From PUPG01 sp964463915 (GTDB lineage Bacteria > Bacteroidota > Bacteroidia > Bacteroidales > UBA7960): a DNA stretch of 64,000 nucleotides. This document shows, one piece after another, positions 47,706-56,454 of this stretch. Within the stretch, counting starts at the first letter, position 1; every line of letters starts with the position of its first letter. The stretch covers positions 1 through 64,000 of the forward strand of contig CAYXEH010000008.1 of NCBI GenBank assembly GCA_964463915.1, given 5' to 3'. The notes beneath the pieces were generated by a model. That model was not told the origin of the DNA. It worked only from the letters and a program-made list of their open reading frames with translations, and made no database searches. Made by a program: the position numbers and the translations under genes.

Positions 47706-47955
47706 AGGCTTAATAATCAATAATTAATGTGTTTAACTTATCATTATAACTTCGACATTTTAGAATCACGTCTAACGTCGACAAATATGTGTATTTAATC
47801 GCTTTAAGGCCAAAAATAGTTAATTTTCTGCAAATTAAGCTGGTTTCTTAGTGTGTTTTTACGCATAAGACCTGGAGACCTTTCTCCCGCAAAACAATAT
47901 GGGAATTAATATCCATAATTCAGGAACATACCATATATTTGTAAAAATTTCCCGT
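47706..47955. other. Divergent intergenic region, PAS-LuxR / M28 lipoprotein
   Basis: AT-rich spacer of about 250 bp with the TATATTTG box (47934-47941) near its right end. A near-match CATATTTG on the minus strand (47787-47780) could serve the regulator gene. No other feature seen. Confidence 0.4.
47934..47941 (+). promoter_or_regulatory. Possible -7 promoter box for the M28 lipoprotein gene
   Basis: TATATTTG fits TAnnTTTG exactly. It lies only 15 nt before the ATG at 47956, implying a very short leader; if the upstream ATG at 47899 is used instead, the match is coincidental. Confidence 0.4.
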
Positions 47956-48951
47956 ATGACCCGATTGTTAAACATGCTCACCCTCTTTGTGATGATTATA
48001 TCAGGTTGCAGCCAGGCAGGCAACAACAGCGATGCAACCGGTGATCAGGATTCCGGCACAGATCAGGAGGTAACAATCCCCGCTTTTAACCCCGACTCCG
48101 CTTATTATTATGTAGAAAAACAGGTTGGTTTCGGCCCACGCGTTCCCAATTCCAGGGCCCATCGTGAAACAGGGCAATGGCTTGCCACCACATTGGGAAA
48201 CTTTGCGGATACATTATATATTCAGGAGACCAGGGTCAGGGCTTACGACAAAACAACTTTGAATATCAAAAACATTATCGGTGTGTTTCAACCTGATAAT
48301 CCACGGCGGGTATTGTTATGCGCTCACTGGGACAGCCGACCGTATGCTGATTACGACCCGGATCCGGAGAAACACTATACCCCCATAGACGGAGCCAATG
48401 ACGGTGCCAGCGGTGTCGGCGTATTGCTGGAGATAGCCCGTCAGCTGCAACAGGAAAAACCCGCCATTGGCGTGGACATTATTTTCTTTGATGCGGAAGA
48501 TTACGGGCGTCACCGTTTCTCTGACAGGCCGGATGAAGACACCTGGGCACTGGGAGCACAATATTGGGCAAAAAACCCCCACCGTTCGGATTATTTTGCC
48601 CGTTACGGCATTCTCCTGGACATGGTGGGTGCATCCGGTGCCACCTTTGAAAGAGAAGGGTATTCCATGTTATATGCGCCCGGTGTGGTCAGAGATGTAT
48701 GGGAAAAAGCCCAAAACCTGGGTTACGGAGACCTGTTTCTGTCCAGAGACGGTAGCCATATTACCGATGACCACTACTATGTGAACACCATCAGAAACAT
48801 CCCTACTATAAACATCATCCACCAGGATCCGGATACTGAGCATGGTTTTTTCCCCGAATGGCATACCACAGACGATACCATGGATATCATTGATCGCTAC
48901 ACGCTGAAAGCTACCGGTGAAACAGTAATACACGTAATTTACCATGAATAA
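47956..48951 (+). CDS. M28-family lipoprotein, probable glutaminyl cyclase
   Basis: 331 residues from the ATG at 47956, chosen because it gives a compact lipoprotein signal (MTRLLNMLTLFVMIISGC, lipid Cys at about 18). An in-frame ATG at 47899 would add 19 residues. The M28 metal-site motifs are present: HWDSRP, DGANDGASG, FFDAEDYG, and the C-terminal EWHTTDDT. The ALGAQYWAKNPH and GILLDMVGASGATF segments are typical of Bacteroidota glutaminyl-peptide cyclotransferases, which convert N-terminal Gln to pyroglutamate on exported proteins. An aminopeptidase activity is the alternative. It should face the periplasm, tethered by lipid. Monocistronic by position. Confidence 0.8.
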   Translation: MTRLLNMLTLFVMIISGCSQAGNNSDATGDQDSGTDQEVTIPAFNPDSAYYYVEKQVGFGPRVPNSRAHRETGQWLATTLGNFADTLYIQETRVRAYDKTTLNIKNIIGVFQPDNPRRVLLCAHWDSRPYADYDPDPEKHYTPIDGANDGASGVGVLLEIARQLQQEKPAIGVDIIFFDAEDYGRHRFSDRPDEDTWALGAQYWAKNPHRSDYFARYGILLDMVGASGATFEREGYSMLYAPGVVRDVWEKAQNLGYGDLFLSRDGSHITDDHYYVNTIRNIPTINIIHQDPDTEHGFFPEWHTTDDTMDIIDRYTLKATGETVIHVIYHE

Positions 48952-49092
48952 GCAGATTTACGATACAATTGCTGAACTAAGTGATTGGCTGTCACAAGGC
49001 AGACAAAAAAAATAACAAAAAAACATAATGTTTTATTTTTTTTGTATTTTAGCAGCTTGAAAAACAAGGCTACGAGAGATGGCACATAACAT

Positions 49093-49180
49093 GGAGAGGT
49101 GGCCGAGTGGTCGAAGGCGCACGCCTGGAAAGCGTGTATCCGTCACAAGCGGATCAAGGGTTCGAATCCCTTTCTCTCCG
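49093..49180 (+). tRNA. tRNA-Ser (GGA)
   Basis: 88 nt that fold as a class II tRNA. The acceptor GGAGAGG pairs with TCTCTCC, the anticodon stem CACGC/GCGTG encloses CTGGAAA (anticodon GGA, Ser), the long variable arm is ATCCG/CGGAT, and the T arm is AAGGG-TTCGAAT-CCCTT. CCA is not encoded; the discriminator is G, as expected for serine. Confidence 0.97.
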
Positions 49181-49272
49181 CTTAGCGCATGAAGCGAGTA
49201 TTTACAAACAACCAAACAGTCAATTTGCCAATTAATCAATTATCGTTAAAACAAAAACCAACAGAATTAGTT

Positions 49273-50079
49273 ATGAAAAAATTATTCGTCTTTTTGACAG
49301 TAGCAGGGATGCTTACTTTTGGTTTAAACACCACAGTAACGGCAGACATTGCGGCACAAGATGCTGAAACGCAAACGGAGGTCGTTGAGGAAACGGAGCA
49401 GGAACCGGGTGCTACGACGGAGGAGAGTCTTTCACCCGAATATGAGGACCAAACCTTTCACTATATTCTGAAAGAGCAGTTCATCGAAGGTGGTCCTGCC
49501 TTTATGAGTATTGTATTGTTATGTTTGATCATTGGCCTGGGGCTTTGTATTGAAAGGATCATCTACCTGAACCTGGCCTCCACAAACACAAACAAACTGC
49601 TGAATAAGGTTGAAGATGCGCTGAAAACCGGTGGCGTTGATGCTGCAAAAGATGTTTGCAAAAACACCCGCGGCCCGGTAGCCAGTATTTTCTTCCAGGG
49701 CCTTGACCGGTATGATGAAGGTATGGAGGTTGTGGAAAAATCGATCGTTTCCTACGGCAGCGTAATGATGGGTCGTCTTGAAATGAACCTTACCTGGATC
49801 TCCCTGTTTATCGCCATTGCTCCCATGCTCGGGTTTATGGGTACGGTAATCGGTATGATCGGGGCATTTGATGCGATCGCCGCTGCCGGTGATATCTCCC
49901 CCACAATTGTTGCGGACGGTATTAAGGTGGCCCTGCTGACAACCGTATTCGGTCTGATCACCGCGGTAATCCTTCAGATTTTTTACAACTACATCGTTGC
50001 CAAGGTCGACTCAATGGTCAACGCCATGGAAGATGCAACCATCTCCTTCATGGACATCTTAATCAAAAACAAAAAATAA
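49273..50079 (+). CDS. exbB: ExbB/TolQ-type proton channel protein
   Basis: 268 residues from the ATG at 49273 (the frame runs up to 49189 next to the tRNA, but the ATG begins a clear signal sequence MKKLFVFLTVAGML). A Glu-rich periplasmic stretch follows (ETQTEVVEETEQE), then a transmembrane helix (AFMSIVLLCLIIGLGLCIERII), a cytoplasmic loop, and two helices near the C-terminus (WISLFIAIAPMLGFMGTVIGM and VALLTTVFGLITAVILQIF) that form the MotA/TolQ/ExbB core. With ExbD it uses proton-motive force to energise TonB- or Tol-like systems. First gene of a four-gene operon. Confidence 0.93.
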   Translation: MKKLFVFLTVAGMLTFGLNTTVTADIAAQDAETQTEVVEETEQEPGATTEESLSPEYEDQTFHYILKEQFIEGGPAFMSIVLLCLIIGLGLCIERIIYLNLASTNTNKLLNKVEDALKTGGVDAAKDVCKNTRGPVASIFFQGLDRYDEGMEVVEKSIVSYGSVMMGRLEMNLTWISLFIAIAPMLGFMGTVIGMIGAFDAIAAAGDISPTIVADGIKVALLTTVFGLITAVILQIFYNYIVAKVDSMVNAMEDATISFMDILIKNKK

Positions 50080-50094
50080 AAAAACCATTCACCT

Positions 50095-50409
50095 ATGAAC
50101 GAATCGGTAATTGATATAGGAATGTACGTCACCTACGGCCTTTTAGCCGTGGCAGCAGTCACAGCCATCCTTGCCTCGATAATCCAAATGGTGGGCAACT
50201 TTCGTAAGGCCATCCCCGCATTGATCGGGATCGCAGTACTGGTGGCCATTGTACTGATTTCCTACTCAACCAGCACAAGCGAGGCTTACGAAAACGCAGG
50301 TCCGACTGTTTCCCAATGGGTCGGTGGTGGAATTAAAGCCACCATGGTCCTGGTCGGACTTGGACTTATATCTGCTATTTTCACAGAGATATATAAGTAT
50401 TTCAGATAA
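50095..50409 (+). CDS. Small three-helix membrane protein of the ExbBD operon
   Basis: 104 residues, 15 nt after exbB and 29 nt before exbD. Three hydrophobic segments (YGLLAVAAVTAILASII, AIPALIGIAVLVAIVLISY and ATMVLVGLGLISAIF) suggest an integral inner-membrane protein. I do not recognise a named domain. Its fixed position between exbB and exbD suggests an accessory part of the ExbBD motor or a partner of the same receptor system; this is inferred from context. Confidence 0.8.
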   Translation: MNESVIDIGMYVTYGLLAVAAVTAILASIIQMVGNFRKAIPALIGIAVLVAIVLISYSTSTSEAYENAGPTVSQWVGGGIKATMVLVGLGLISAIFTEIYKYFR

Positions 50410-50438
50410 AAACAATCACTTAAATAGGAGATCTTTCT

Positions 50439-51011
50439 ATGGCTAGAATGACCCCTGAAATAAATGCCGGATCCATGGCGGACATTGCATTCCTCCTGCT
50501 GATCTTCTTCCTGGTGACAACCACAATGGATGTCGACACAGGGATCAACAGGATGTTGCCGCCCCCCATCGATCCGAATGCTCCTGAACCACCTCCTGTC
50601 AGGGAACGCAACGTCTTCGTTGTACTCGTAGACGCCCAGGACAGGTTGATGGTAGAAGGTGAGCAGATGCAGATTGATCAGTTAAGATCAGAAGCAAAAA
50701 ACTTTTTGTTAAATCCGGATGATGACCCATCGATGCCAGTCAAAGAGGAGATAGAGATTGAACACATCGGAAGATACGAGGTTTCAAAGGGCATCATATC
50801 GCTTCAGAACGACCGGGGCACTTCCTACGAAATGTATATCGCCGTGCAAAACGAGCTGGCGGCAGCTATTCGTGAGATCAGGGATGAGGTATCCAATGAA
50901 TACTTCGGACGCGATTTTCGGGACCTGACCGACGAAGCGCTCGTTGAGGCTGTGCGTGATGCAGTGCCCATGGCAGTTTCTGAAGCAGAACCAGTAGATG
51001 TAGGAGGATAA
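50439..51011 (+). CDS. exbD: Biopolymer transport protein ExbD (first copy)
   Basis: 190 residues. The N-terminal cytoplasmic stretch and single helix (MTPEINAGSMADIAFLLLIFFLVTTTM) carry the conserved Asp of ExbD/TolR, the likely proton-conducting residue. The periplasmic part has a strand-rich ExbD fold (VFVVLVDAQDRLMVEG) followed by an acidic C-terminal tail. It works with ExbB. An aggag-type site precedes the ATG at about 9 nt. The stop is one base before the next gene's ATG, so translation is coupled. Confidence 0.92.
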   Translation: MARMTPEINAGSMADIAFLLLIFFLVTTTMDVDTGINRMLPPPIDPNAPEPPPVRERNVFVVLVDAQDRLMVEGEQMQIDQLRSEAKNFLLNPDDDPSMPVKEEIEIEHIGRYEVSKGIISLQNDRGTSYEMYIAVQNELAAAIREIRDEVSNEYFGRDFRDLTDEALVEAVRDAVPMAVSEAEPVDVGG

Positions 51012-51012
51012 T

Positions 51013-51483
51013 ATGGCTAGATTCAGAAAAGAAGGTACCAAAGGTACACCCAAGATTAATACGGCTTCATTGCCTGATATAATCTTCATGTTGCTCTTCT
51101 TCTTCATGGTAACTACCGTGATGCGGGAGACTACACTCTACGTCAGGACATCCCTGCCGTCTGCTACAGAAGTCCAAAGCCTGGAACGCAGGTCGCTGGT
51201 TAGCTTTATCTATATTGGTCCTCCCATAAAACAAGAAGTATTCGGGACAGAACCAAAGATTCAGCTTGACGATTCATTTGCAGAACCTGAGGACATTGCT
51301 TCTTTTATTGAGGCAGAACGTCAGGCCACAGCTGAAGCGGAAAGGCCACTGATGACCACTTCACTGAAGGTAGACTATGAAACGAGTATGGGCATTGTAA
51401 CAGATGTCAAACAGGAACTAAGACAGGTAAACGCCCTCAGAGTGAATTACTCCACATTACGAGGAGAAGTTGCGGGCCTCTGA
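51013..51483 (+). CDS. exbD: Biopolymer transport protein ExbD (second copy)
   Basis: 156 residues. The N-terminus PKINTASLPDIIFMLLFFFMV has the ExbD/TolR transmembrane helix with the critical Asp in LPDI. The periplasmic region differs from the first copy, has no long acidic tail, and ends VNALRVNYSTLRGEVAGL. Paired, divergent ExbD proteins are common in Bacteroidota ExbB operons. It is the last gene before the strong terminator at 51509. Confidence 0.92.
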   Translation: MARFRKEGTKGTPKINTASLPDIIFMLLFFFMVTTVMRETTLYVRTSLPSATEVQSLERRSLVSFIYIGPPIKQEVFGTEPKIQLDDSFAEPEDIASFIEAERQATAEAERPLMTTSLKVDYETSMGIVTDVKQELRQVNALRVNYSTLRGEVAGL

Positions 51484-51508
51484 CAAATAAAGTTGTTTTA
51501 ACTAAAAA

Positions 51509-51538
51509 AGCCACCGGAAATCCGGTGGCTTTTTTTTA
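51509..51538. terminator. Strong bidirectional intrinsic terminator
   Basis: The perfect inverted repeat AGCCACCGGA-AA-TCCGGTGGCT (51509-51530) has six A before it and eight T after it, so it can end the ExbBD operon on plus and the YD-repeat/S46 operon on minus. It lies between their converging 3' ends. Confidence 0.95.
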
Positions 51539-51577
51539 TCCCACATAAACGGTTTTTTGCTTCTGCGAAAATGAGAA

Positions 51578-52507
51578 TCAGTAAAAACAATACCTGTGTT
51601 CCACCACATATCGCCTGGGAGGCCCCTGAAGCGGCATACGTATATCCACCTCACTTGACAACAACCTCCCTTTTTCATCATAGGTCCGGGAAACCGTATT
51701 CAATAAGTTTCCTTTCAGGTCATACTCTTCCTGGTAAACAATATTTCCTTTGTTATTGTAGCGTAAGTTAAGGGTATTTTTCTTGTTTCGGTTCTCTTCC
51801 ACCATCCTTACAGGCCGACCCTCCTCATCAGGTTCCATCAGAATCCGTTCAATAAGCTCCTCGTCTTCATCATACACTTTGACAGCAATGCGATGTCCAT
51901 CATCATTGTAAACATGGATTTTATGCCTGAAAACACCATCAGTGTTATTCAGGATTTCTTCTTCCAGGATTCTTCCTGCATTGTCATAAGCATAGCGAAT
52001 TTCTTCTGCCGGAGCTTCTTCATCTTCCGGGGCCGGTGATTCTTCATGGACGGCTTTTCTCGCCAGAAGTCCGTTTTTGTATTCAAAAACTTCTACCTGT
52101 TCCAAAACGCCATCTTCATCTTCTGTTTTTCTCTCAACCAATCGACCTTCATTATCATACCTGTAGGTGATCGTATCTTTTGATCCGTCAGCATAGTGCA
52201 GATACTCTCTTGCAATTCTTTGTTTTTCATCAGGTTCAAAAGACTTCTCCTCCATTACGGTTCCATCTCCCTCTTTCAGGGTCTCCCTGATCAGAAACCC
52301 CTGCCCGTCATACTCGTATTCTGTTTCCTGTTCAAGCGTGCCGTCAGGGGCGAACTGTCTTTCCCCGGTCACTTTTTCCCATTCAGGGTGATAATGGGTT
52401 TCTGAAACCAATACTTCTGCCATATCGGAAGAAGCCGCCGGGGCAGAATCCCCCCCGGTCGGCAAATGCTTCCTGATAACTTGCAGCGTTTTAATTTTTT
52501 TACTCAT
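51578..52507 (-). CDS. Cytoplasmic YD-repeat protein of unknown function
   Basis: 309 residues, very acidic, no signal peptide or membrane segment. About nine YD-type units of roughly 23 residues (YEYDGQGFLIRET, YRYDNEGRLVER, YAYDNAGRILEE, RTYDEKGRLLSS) run through almost the whole protein. YD repeats are usually the shell of RHS/teneurin-like secreted proteins; here there is no RHS core signature, toxin tip or export signal. The ATG at 52507 is 3 nt after the S46 stop, so it is the last gene of that operon. Function unknown; a partner of the operon or a repeat-only structural protein are both possible. Confidence 0.75.
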   Translation of the reverse strand: MSKKIKTLQVIRKHLPTGGDSAPAASSDMAEVLVSETHYHPEWEKVTGERQFAPDGTLEQETEYEYDGQGFLIRETLKEGDGTVMEEKSFEPDEKQRIAREYLHYADGSKDTITYRYDNEGRLVERKTEDEDGVLEQVEVFEYKNGLLARKAVHEESPAPEDEEAPAEEIRYAYDNAGRILEEEILNNTDGVFRHKIHVYNDDGHRIAVKVYDEDEELIERILMEPDEEGRPVRMVEENRNKKNTLNLRYNNKGNIVYQEEYDLKGNLLNTVSRTYDEKGRLLSSEVDIRMPLQGPPRRYVVEHRYCFY

Positions 52508-52510
52508 AAG

Positions 52511-54661
52511 TTATTCGACAATAGTCATTTCTTCAATCAGGTGACTGGCACCTGCAAACTTATCAATCACAAACAACATGTAGCGGGCATCCGCATTGAT
52601 GCATTTTTGAAGGTCATGTTCAAACAAGATGTCCCCACTCATGCCTTCCCAGTTCGCATCAAAAGCCACACCAATCAGGTGACCGTCTGCATTGATCACA
52701 GGACTGCCTGAATTACCCCCGGTGATGTCATTATTGGAGATGAAATTTACTATCATTTTTTCATGGGCGTATGGACCATAATCTTCTTTTTTATACAACT
52801 CCTCCAGCTTCTCAGGAACCACAAACTCAGAATCTTCGGGATCTTTCTTTTCCATCACTCCTTCCAGGGTGGTCGTATAATCATAATAAACCGCATCACG
52901 GGGTTCATACCCATTTACACTGCCATAGGTAAACCGCATGGTACTGTTGGCATCCGGGTAAAAATAATCTTCCGGTTTCATTTCCATCAACCCCCTTAGA
53001 AAATCACGTTCGGCACGGCGAAGCATGGTATTGTATTCCGCTCGTCCCTGGTTAATCTCTCTATATTTATCGTAAACGGACCTGACCGCCCTGAAAGCCG
53101 GATCAGCGGCAAGCTCCTCTGCATCGGGGTTCTCAAGGAAAGCCTGCATACTCTCCTTGTCTGCAAAAATGCTCGCTTCATATACATCATGGGCATACGA
53201 TTCATAGTCATTCCCATAATCTGTGGCTAGCTGAGTAAAAATCCCCGGAAGATCCTCCTCAGGAATATATTCAGCATATACCTCAAACATCGCCGCCCAG
53301 AGTTGCTGATCTACGCCTTTATTATAATCCTTATAAAGGGCATCGGCCATCTCACTGAGTCGCTTAATTTCATCCGTGATGTTTGCAGGGTTGACCTCCT
53401 CTGCCCCAAGCATGGCATTCAGCCTGTTAAACCTGTTGGCAATGCCTATGACATCCGGGCCGGAAGGCATGGCTTCTGCAAACACATAGTTATGAGAATT
53501 AAACGCTTTCAGGCCTTCATACACTTTCCGAAAATCGTCAATCACATGTCCGTATTCTTCCTGCCGCTCTGGATTCCCTGTTACCCATGCCGCAAATTCA
53601 TCTTCCAGTTCTCGTTTGGAATCAGCTACATTCAGTCGCTTAAGAGACTCACTCATCCCGATAAAATTCTTCCAGTAATTGGCAATACTGGAATGTTTGG
53701 CTGTATATTGAATCCTGATCTCATCACTGGAAGCCATGGCTTCTTCAAGAATATCAAGCTTGCGGCGACGGATGTCGATCCGGACAGGATACATATTTTC
53801 CAGGCGATAGTCAACCCCGTAGGAGGTAAGGTATCTTTCCGTACTGCCGGGATATCCGAGCACCATCGCAAAATCATTCTCTTCTACGCCTTTTAAAGAG
53901 ACCGGCAAATGGTGACGGGGCTGCAGGGGAATATTCTCTTCTGAATATTCAGCCGGGCTGCCGTCTGGAGCTGTATAAACACGGAACAGGGAAAAGTCTC
54001 CTGTATGCCTGGGCCACTCCCAGTTATCCGTATCGCCGCCGAATGCACCAATGGATTGTGGAGGGGCACCTACCAGGCGTACATCATGGAATGTTTCATA
54101 GGTAAAGAGGTAAAAATAATTACCGGCAAACATCGAACTGACATCGGCCGTATAATGGGTTCCCTCTGTGGCGGATTCCGCCAGCTCCTTTCCTTTGGCC
54201 CGGATGGCCTGGGCCCGTTCCACCTCATTCATCCCTGGCTGAATAACTGACTGAATATCTTCGGTCACATCGTCTACGTTCACCAGGAAGCGTACAAACA
54301 AACCTTCGTTAGGCAACTCTTCTTCCTTTGACATGGCCCAGAAACCATCGGTAAGCAGGTCATTTTCAACGGAACTGTGAGACTGTATTCTCCCCCGTCC
54401 GCAATGATGGTTAGTCAGTACCAACCCCTGATCAGAGATGATCTCGCCTGTACAGAATCCACCAAAACTAACAATAGCATCCTTGATACTTGGCTCGTTA
54501 AAGCTAAAAATCTCCTCAGGCTCAAGATTCAAACCCATCCGACTCATTTCCTCATAAAGGGCTTCGTCAATCAGGAAAGGGAGCCACATCCCCTCGTCGG
54601 CTTTTAACGGCAGACGACAAATTGCTAAAAACAGCAACAATACACATGTGATTTTTTTCAT
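52511..54661 (-). CDS. S46-family dipeptidyl-peptidase (DPP7/DPP11 type)
   Basis: 716 residues from the ATG at 54661, which opens a signal peptide (MKKITCVLLLFLAICRLPLKA|DEG); the frame extends 36 codons upstream without features of coding. Removes dipeptides from oligopeptides in the periplasm. Motifs: mature start DEGMWLPF, His in TNHHCG (residue about 86), VRFLVNVDDVT, GFGGDTDNWEWPRHTGDF-like region around residue 220 containing the Asp, and Ser in GGNSGSP (residue about 651). At the P1-specificity position, 18 after the Ser, it has Ala (FDANWE) where DPP7 has Gly and DPP11 has Arg or Ser. Likely DPP7-like, not acid-specific; this is inference. Confidence 0.93.
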   Translation of the reverse strand: MKKITCVLLLFLAICRLPLKADEGMWLPFLIDEALYEEMSRMGLNLEPEEIFSFNEPSIKDAIVSFGGFCTGEIISDQGLVLTNHHCGRGRIQSHSSVENDLLTDGFWAMSKEEELPNEGLFVRFLVNVDDVTEDIQSVIQPGMNEVERAQAIRAKGKELAESATEGTHYTADVSSMFAGNYFYLFTYETFHDVRLVGAPPQSIGAFGGDTDNWEWPRHTGDFSLFRVYTAPDGSPAEYSEENIPLQPRHHLPVSLKGVEENDFAMVLGYPGSTERYLTSYGVDYRLENMYPVRIDIRRRKLDILEEAMASSDEIRIQYTAKHSSIANYWKNFIGMSESLKRLNVADSKRELEDEFAAWVTGNPERQEEYGHVIDDFRKVYEGLKAFNSHNYVFAEAMPSGPDVIGIANRFNRLNAMLGAEEVNPANITDEIKRLSEMADALYKDYNKGVDQQLWAAMFEVYAEYIPEEDLPGIFTQLATDYGNDYESYAHDVYEASIFADKESMQAFLENPDAEELAADPAFRAVRSVYDKYREINQGRAEYNTMLRRAERDFLRGLMEMKPEDYFYPDANSTMRFTYGSVNGYEPRDAVYYDYTTTLEGVMEKKDPEDSEFVVPEKLEELYKKEDYGPYAHEKMIVNFISNNDITGGNSGSPVINADGHLIGVAFDANWEGMSGDILFEHDLQKCINADARYMLFVIDKFAGASHLIEEMTIVE

Positions 54662-54704
54662 TTTAATTGTATTTAAGTTAAGTAAAATTGCAAATATGCC
54701 ATTA

Positions 54705-55796
54705 TCAAATAAAGGCATCACCTTTTTGTAGTTTAATATCATTGACAAATTTCCGGATCTGCTGTTCATGTGACTTCTTGCAGATCAACAACGTGTTGTC
54801 AGCCTCTGAAACGATATAGTCTTCCAGCCCCTGTATAACCACCAGTTTTTCATCCGGTATATTGACAACGCAATCCTCGCAGTCATACAACATGGCATTT
54901 TTCCCCACAACCGCATTGTTGTGTTCATCTTTTGGTCTGGCATCAAACAAAGACCCCCAGGTGCCAAGATCAGACCAGCCAAAATCAGATACAAATACAT
55001 ACACATTGTCTGCTTTCTCCATAATGGCATAGTCTATGGAAATACTTTTGCAGGCCGCATAAGCCACATCCATATAGGGCTGTTCCTCCGGCGTATTGTA
55101 TTTATCCTTTGCTTCACGGAAGATATAGCTGATCTCAGGCTGATATTGTTCAAAAGCATTTATGATGGCTTCACTTGACCAGATAAAAATTCCGCTATTC
55201 CAAAGAAAATCACCGCTCTCCAAAAATGATTCCGCCATTTTTATATCGGGTTTTTCTGTAAACGTCTTGACTTTTTTTAGCCGTGGGTCTTCCGGGTAGG
55301 CATCGCCATCTTCAAACTGAATATATCCATAACCCGTATCGGGCCGGCTGGGAGTGATCCCAAGGGTAAACAGCCGGTTCTCCCCGGCAGCCGCCTCAAG
55401 TGCAGAACGAATAATATCCGTGAACAGATCCTCTTTCAGGATAATATGGTCAGAGGGCGCCACCACCATCTTAGCTTTCGGATCCATTTCATGTATTTTA
55501 TAGGCCGCATAAGCAATACAGGGAGCTGTATTCTTACGGGAGGGCTCGCAGATCAGCCTCTCAGAACTGAGTTGAGGAATTTGCTCCTGAACGAGTTGAC
55601 GGTATTTTTTGTTGGTTACCACGAAGATATTTTCCGGCTGACAAACTTCCAGAAAACGGTCATAGGTTTGCTGCAATAATGTTTTTCCGGTGCCCAGGAT
55701 ATCAATAAACTGCTTAGGCCTGGATTCCCGGCTCATTGGCCAGAATCGCTCACCAACACCCCCGGCCATTATCATTACATAATTATTATGGGACAT
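54705..55796 (-). CDS. manC: Mannose-1-phosphate guanylyltransferase
   Basis: 363 residues. Makes GDP-mannose from mannose-1-phosphate and GTP for glycans and capsule. The N-terminus carries the nucleotidyltransferase signature MAGGVGERFWPMSRESRPKQF, followed by APSDHII, GYGYIQFE, KTFTEKPD, FLWNSGIFIWS and SDFGWSDLGTW. The length fits a monofunctional enzyme without the fused phosphomannose-isomerase domain. 25 nt downstream of the SprT-like gene and 43 nt upstream of the S46 gene, all on the minus strand. Confidence 0.95.
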   Translation of the reverse strand: MSHNNYVMIMAGGVGERFWPMSRESRPKQFIDILGTGKTLLQQTYDRFLEVCQPENIFVVTNKKYRQLVQEQIPQLSSERLICEPSRKNTAPCIAYAAYKIHEMDPKAKMVVAPSDHIILKEDLFTDIIRSALEAAAGENRLFTLGITPSRPDTGYGYIQFEDGDAYPEDPRLKKVKTFTEKPDIKMAESFLESGDFLWNSGIFIWSSEAIINAFEQYQPEISYIFREAKDKYNTPEEQPYMDVAYAACKSISIDYAIMEKADNVYVFVSDFGWSDLGTWGSLFDARPKDEHNNAVVGKNAMLYDCEDCVVNIPDEKLVVIQGLEDYIVSEADNTLLICKKSHEQQIRKFVNDIKLQKGDAFI

Positions 55797-55821
55797 ATTT
55801 AAAAAATTTTATTATATATAT

Positions 55822-56454
55822 CTAACATTCATTTTCATCGGTTTGATTCACCCGTACCATGGGATGGATCAGGTATGAGAGGTTATTTTCCAGGCAAAAA
55901 CAACGAAAGCGTTTCCTGATCTTCTCGCCTTTGCGGAATATTCTTCCACTGCGAACCCGAAACAGGCTCCTTTGCGGAATCTCTTCCAGGTAGTGCCAGT
56001 CCTGTGCATAACCATCCTTATCAAACATGCGCAGTGCCATAGCAAGAGAGATGTCTGCAACACCCGCTGCCTTCACCTTATACGAATAACTTACAAGCTG
56101 ATCGTGCAATACGGGATGGAACATCTTTGCTTCTGCAAACTCCCTGATCAGCCCCCCATATACAGCTTTCCACTCCTTTCCGTGTGGCAACACCGAACGG
56201 CCATGGGATCGGTAAACGATAAGGTGCGACAATTCATGCAGAAGAACCAGGAGAAACTCATACTTATTCAGGTTGGCATTCACTGATATACGATGCATCC
56301 CCGAACCTTTACGCGGGCGAAAATCACCAAGCTTACTCACACGCTCCCTGCTTACCTGTAATTGCACGTTATCTTTTTCCAATAAAAAAGCTATGTAATC
56401 CACGGCTTCCAACGGCAGAAATTGCGCCAGGGATTCAGTCACCGTTTTCCTCAT
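55822..56454 (-). CDS. SprT-like zinc metalloprotein
   Basis: 210 residues from the ATG at 56454 (the frame begins two codons earlier at TTG). The zinc motif HELSHL lies at about residue 75, with HGKEWKAVYGG further on supplying the third-ligand region, as in SprT/Spartan-like families. The C-terminal basic part (RVRSGRIFRKGEKIRKRFRC) resembles the DNA-binding or zinc-ribbon end of SprT proteins, but only two Cys are visible. Proposed role by family: cytoplasmic metalloprotease or DNA-associated factor. First gene of the minus-strand cluster; divergent from mlaE. Confidence 0.85.
   Translation of the reverse strand: MRKTVTESLAQFLPLEAVDYIAFLLEKDNVQLQVSRERVSKLGDFRPRKGSGMHRISVNANLNKYEFLLVLLHELSHLIVYRSHGRSVLPHGKEWKAVYGGLIREFAEAKMFHPVLHDQLVSYSYKVKAAGVADISLAMALRMFDKDGYAQDWHYLEEIPQRSLFRVRSGRIFRKGEKIRKRFRCFCLENNLSYLIHPMVRVNQTDENEC

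Noticed and set aside
49189..49272. N-terminal extension of ExbB reaching the tRNA gene
   Set aside because: The extension lacks features and the ATG at 49273 begins a clear signal sequence.
54662..54769. Upstream 36-codon extension of the S46 peptidase
   Set aside because: The ATG at 54661 opens a normal signal peptide; the extension overlaps the end of manC and would bury it.
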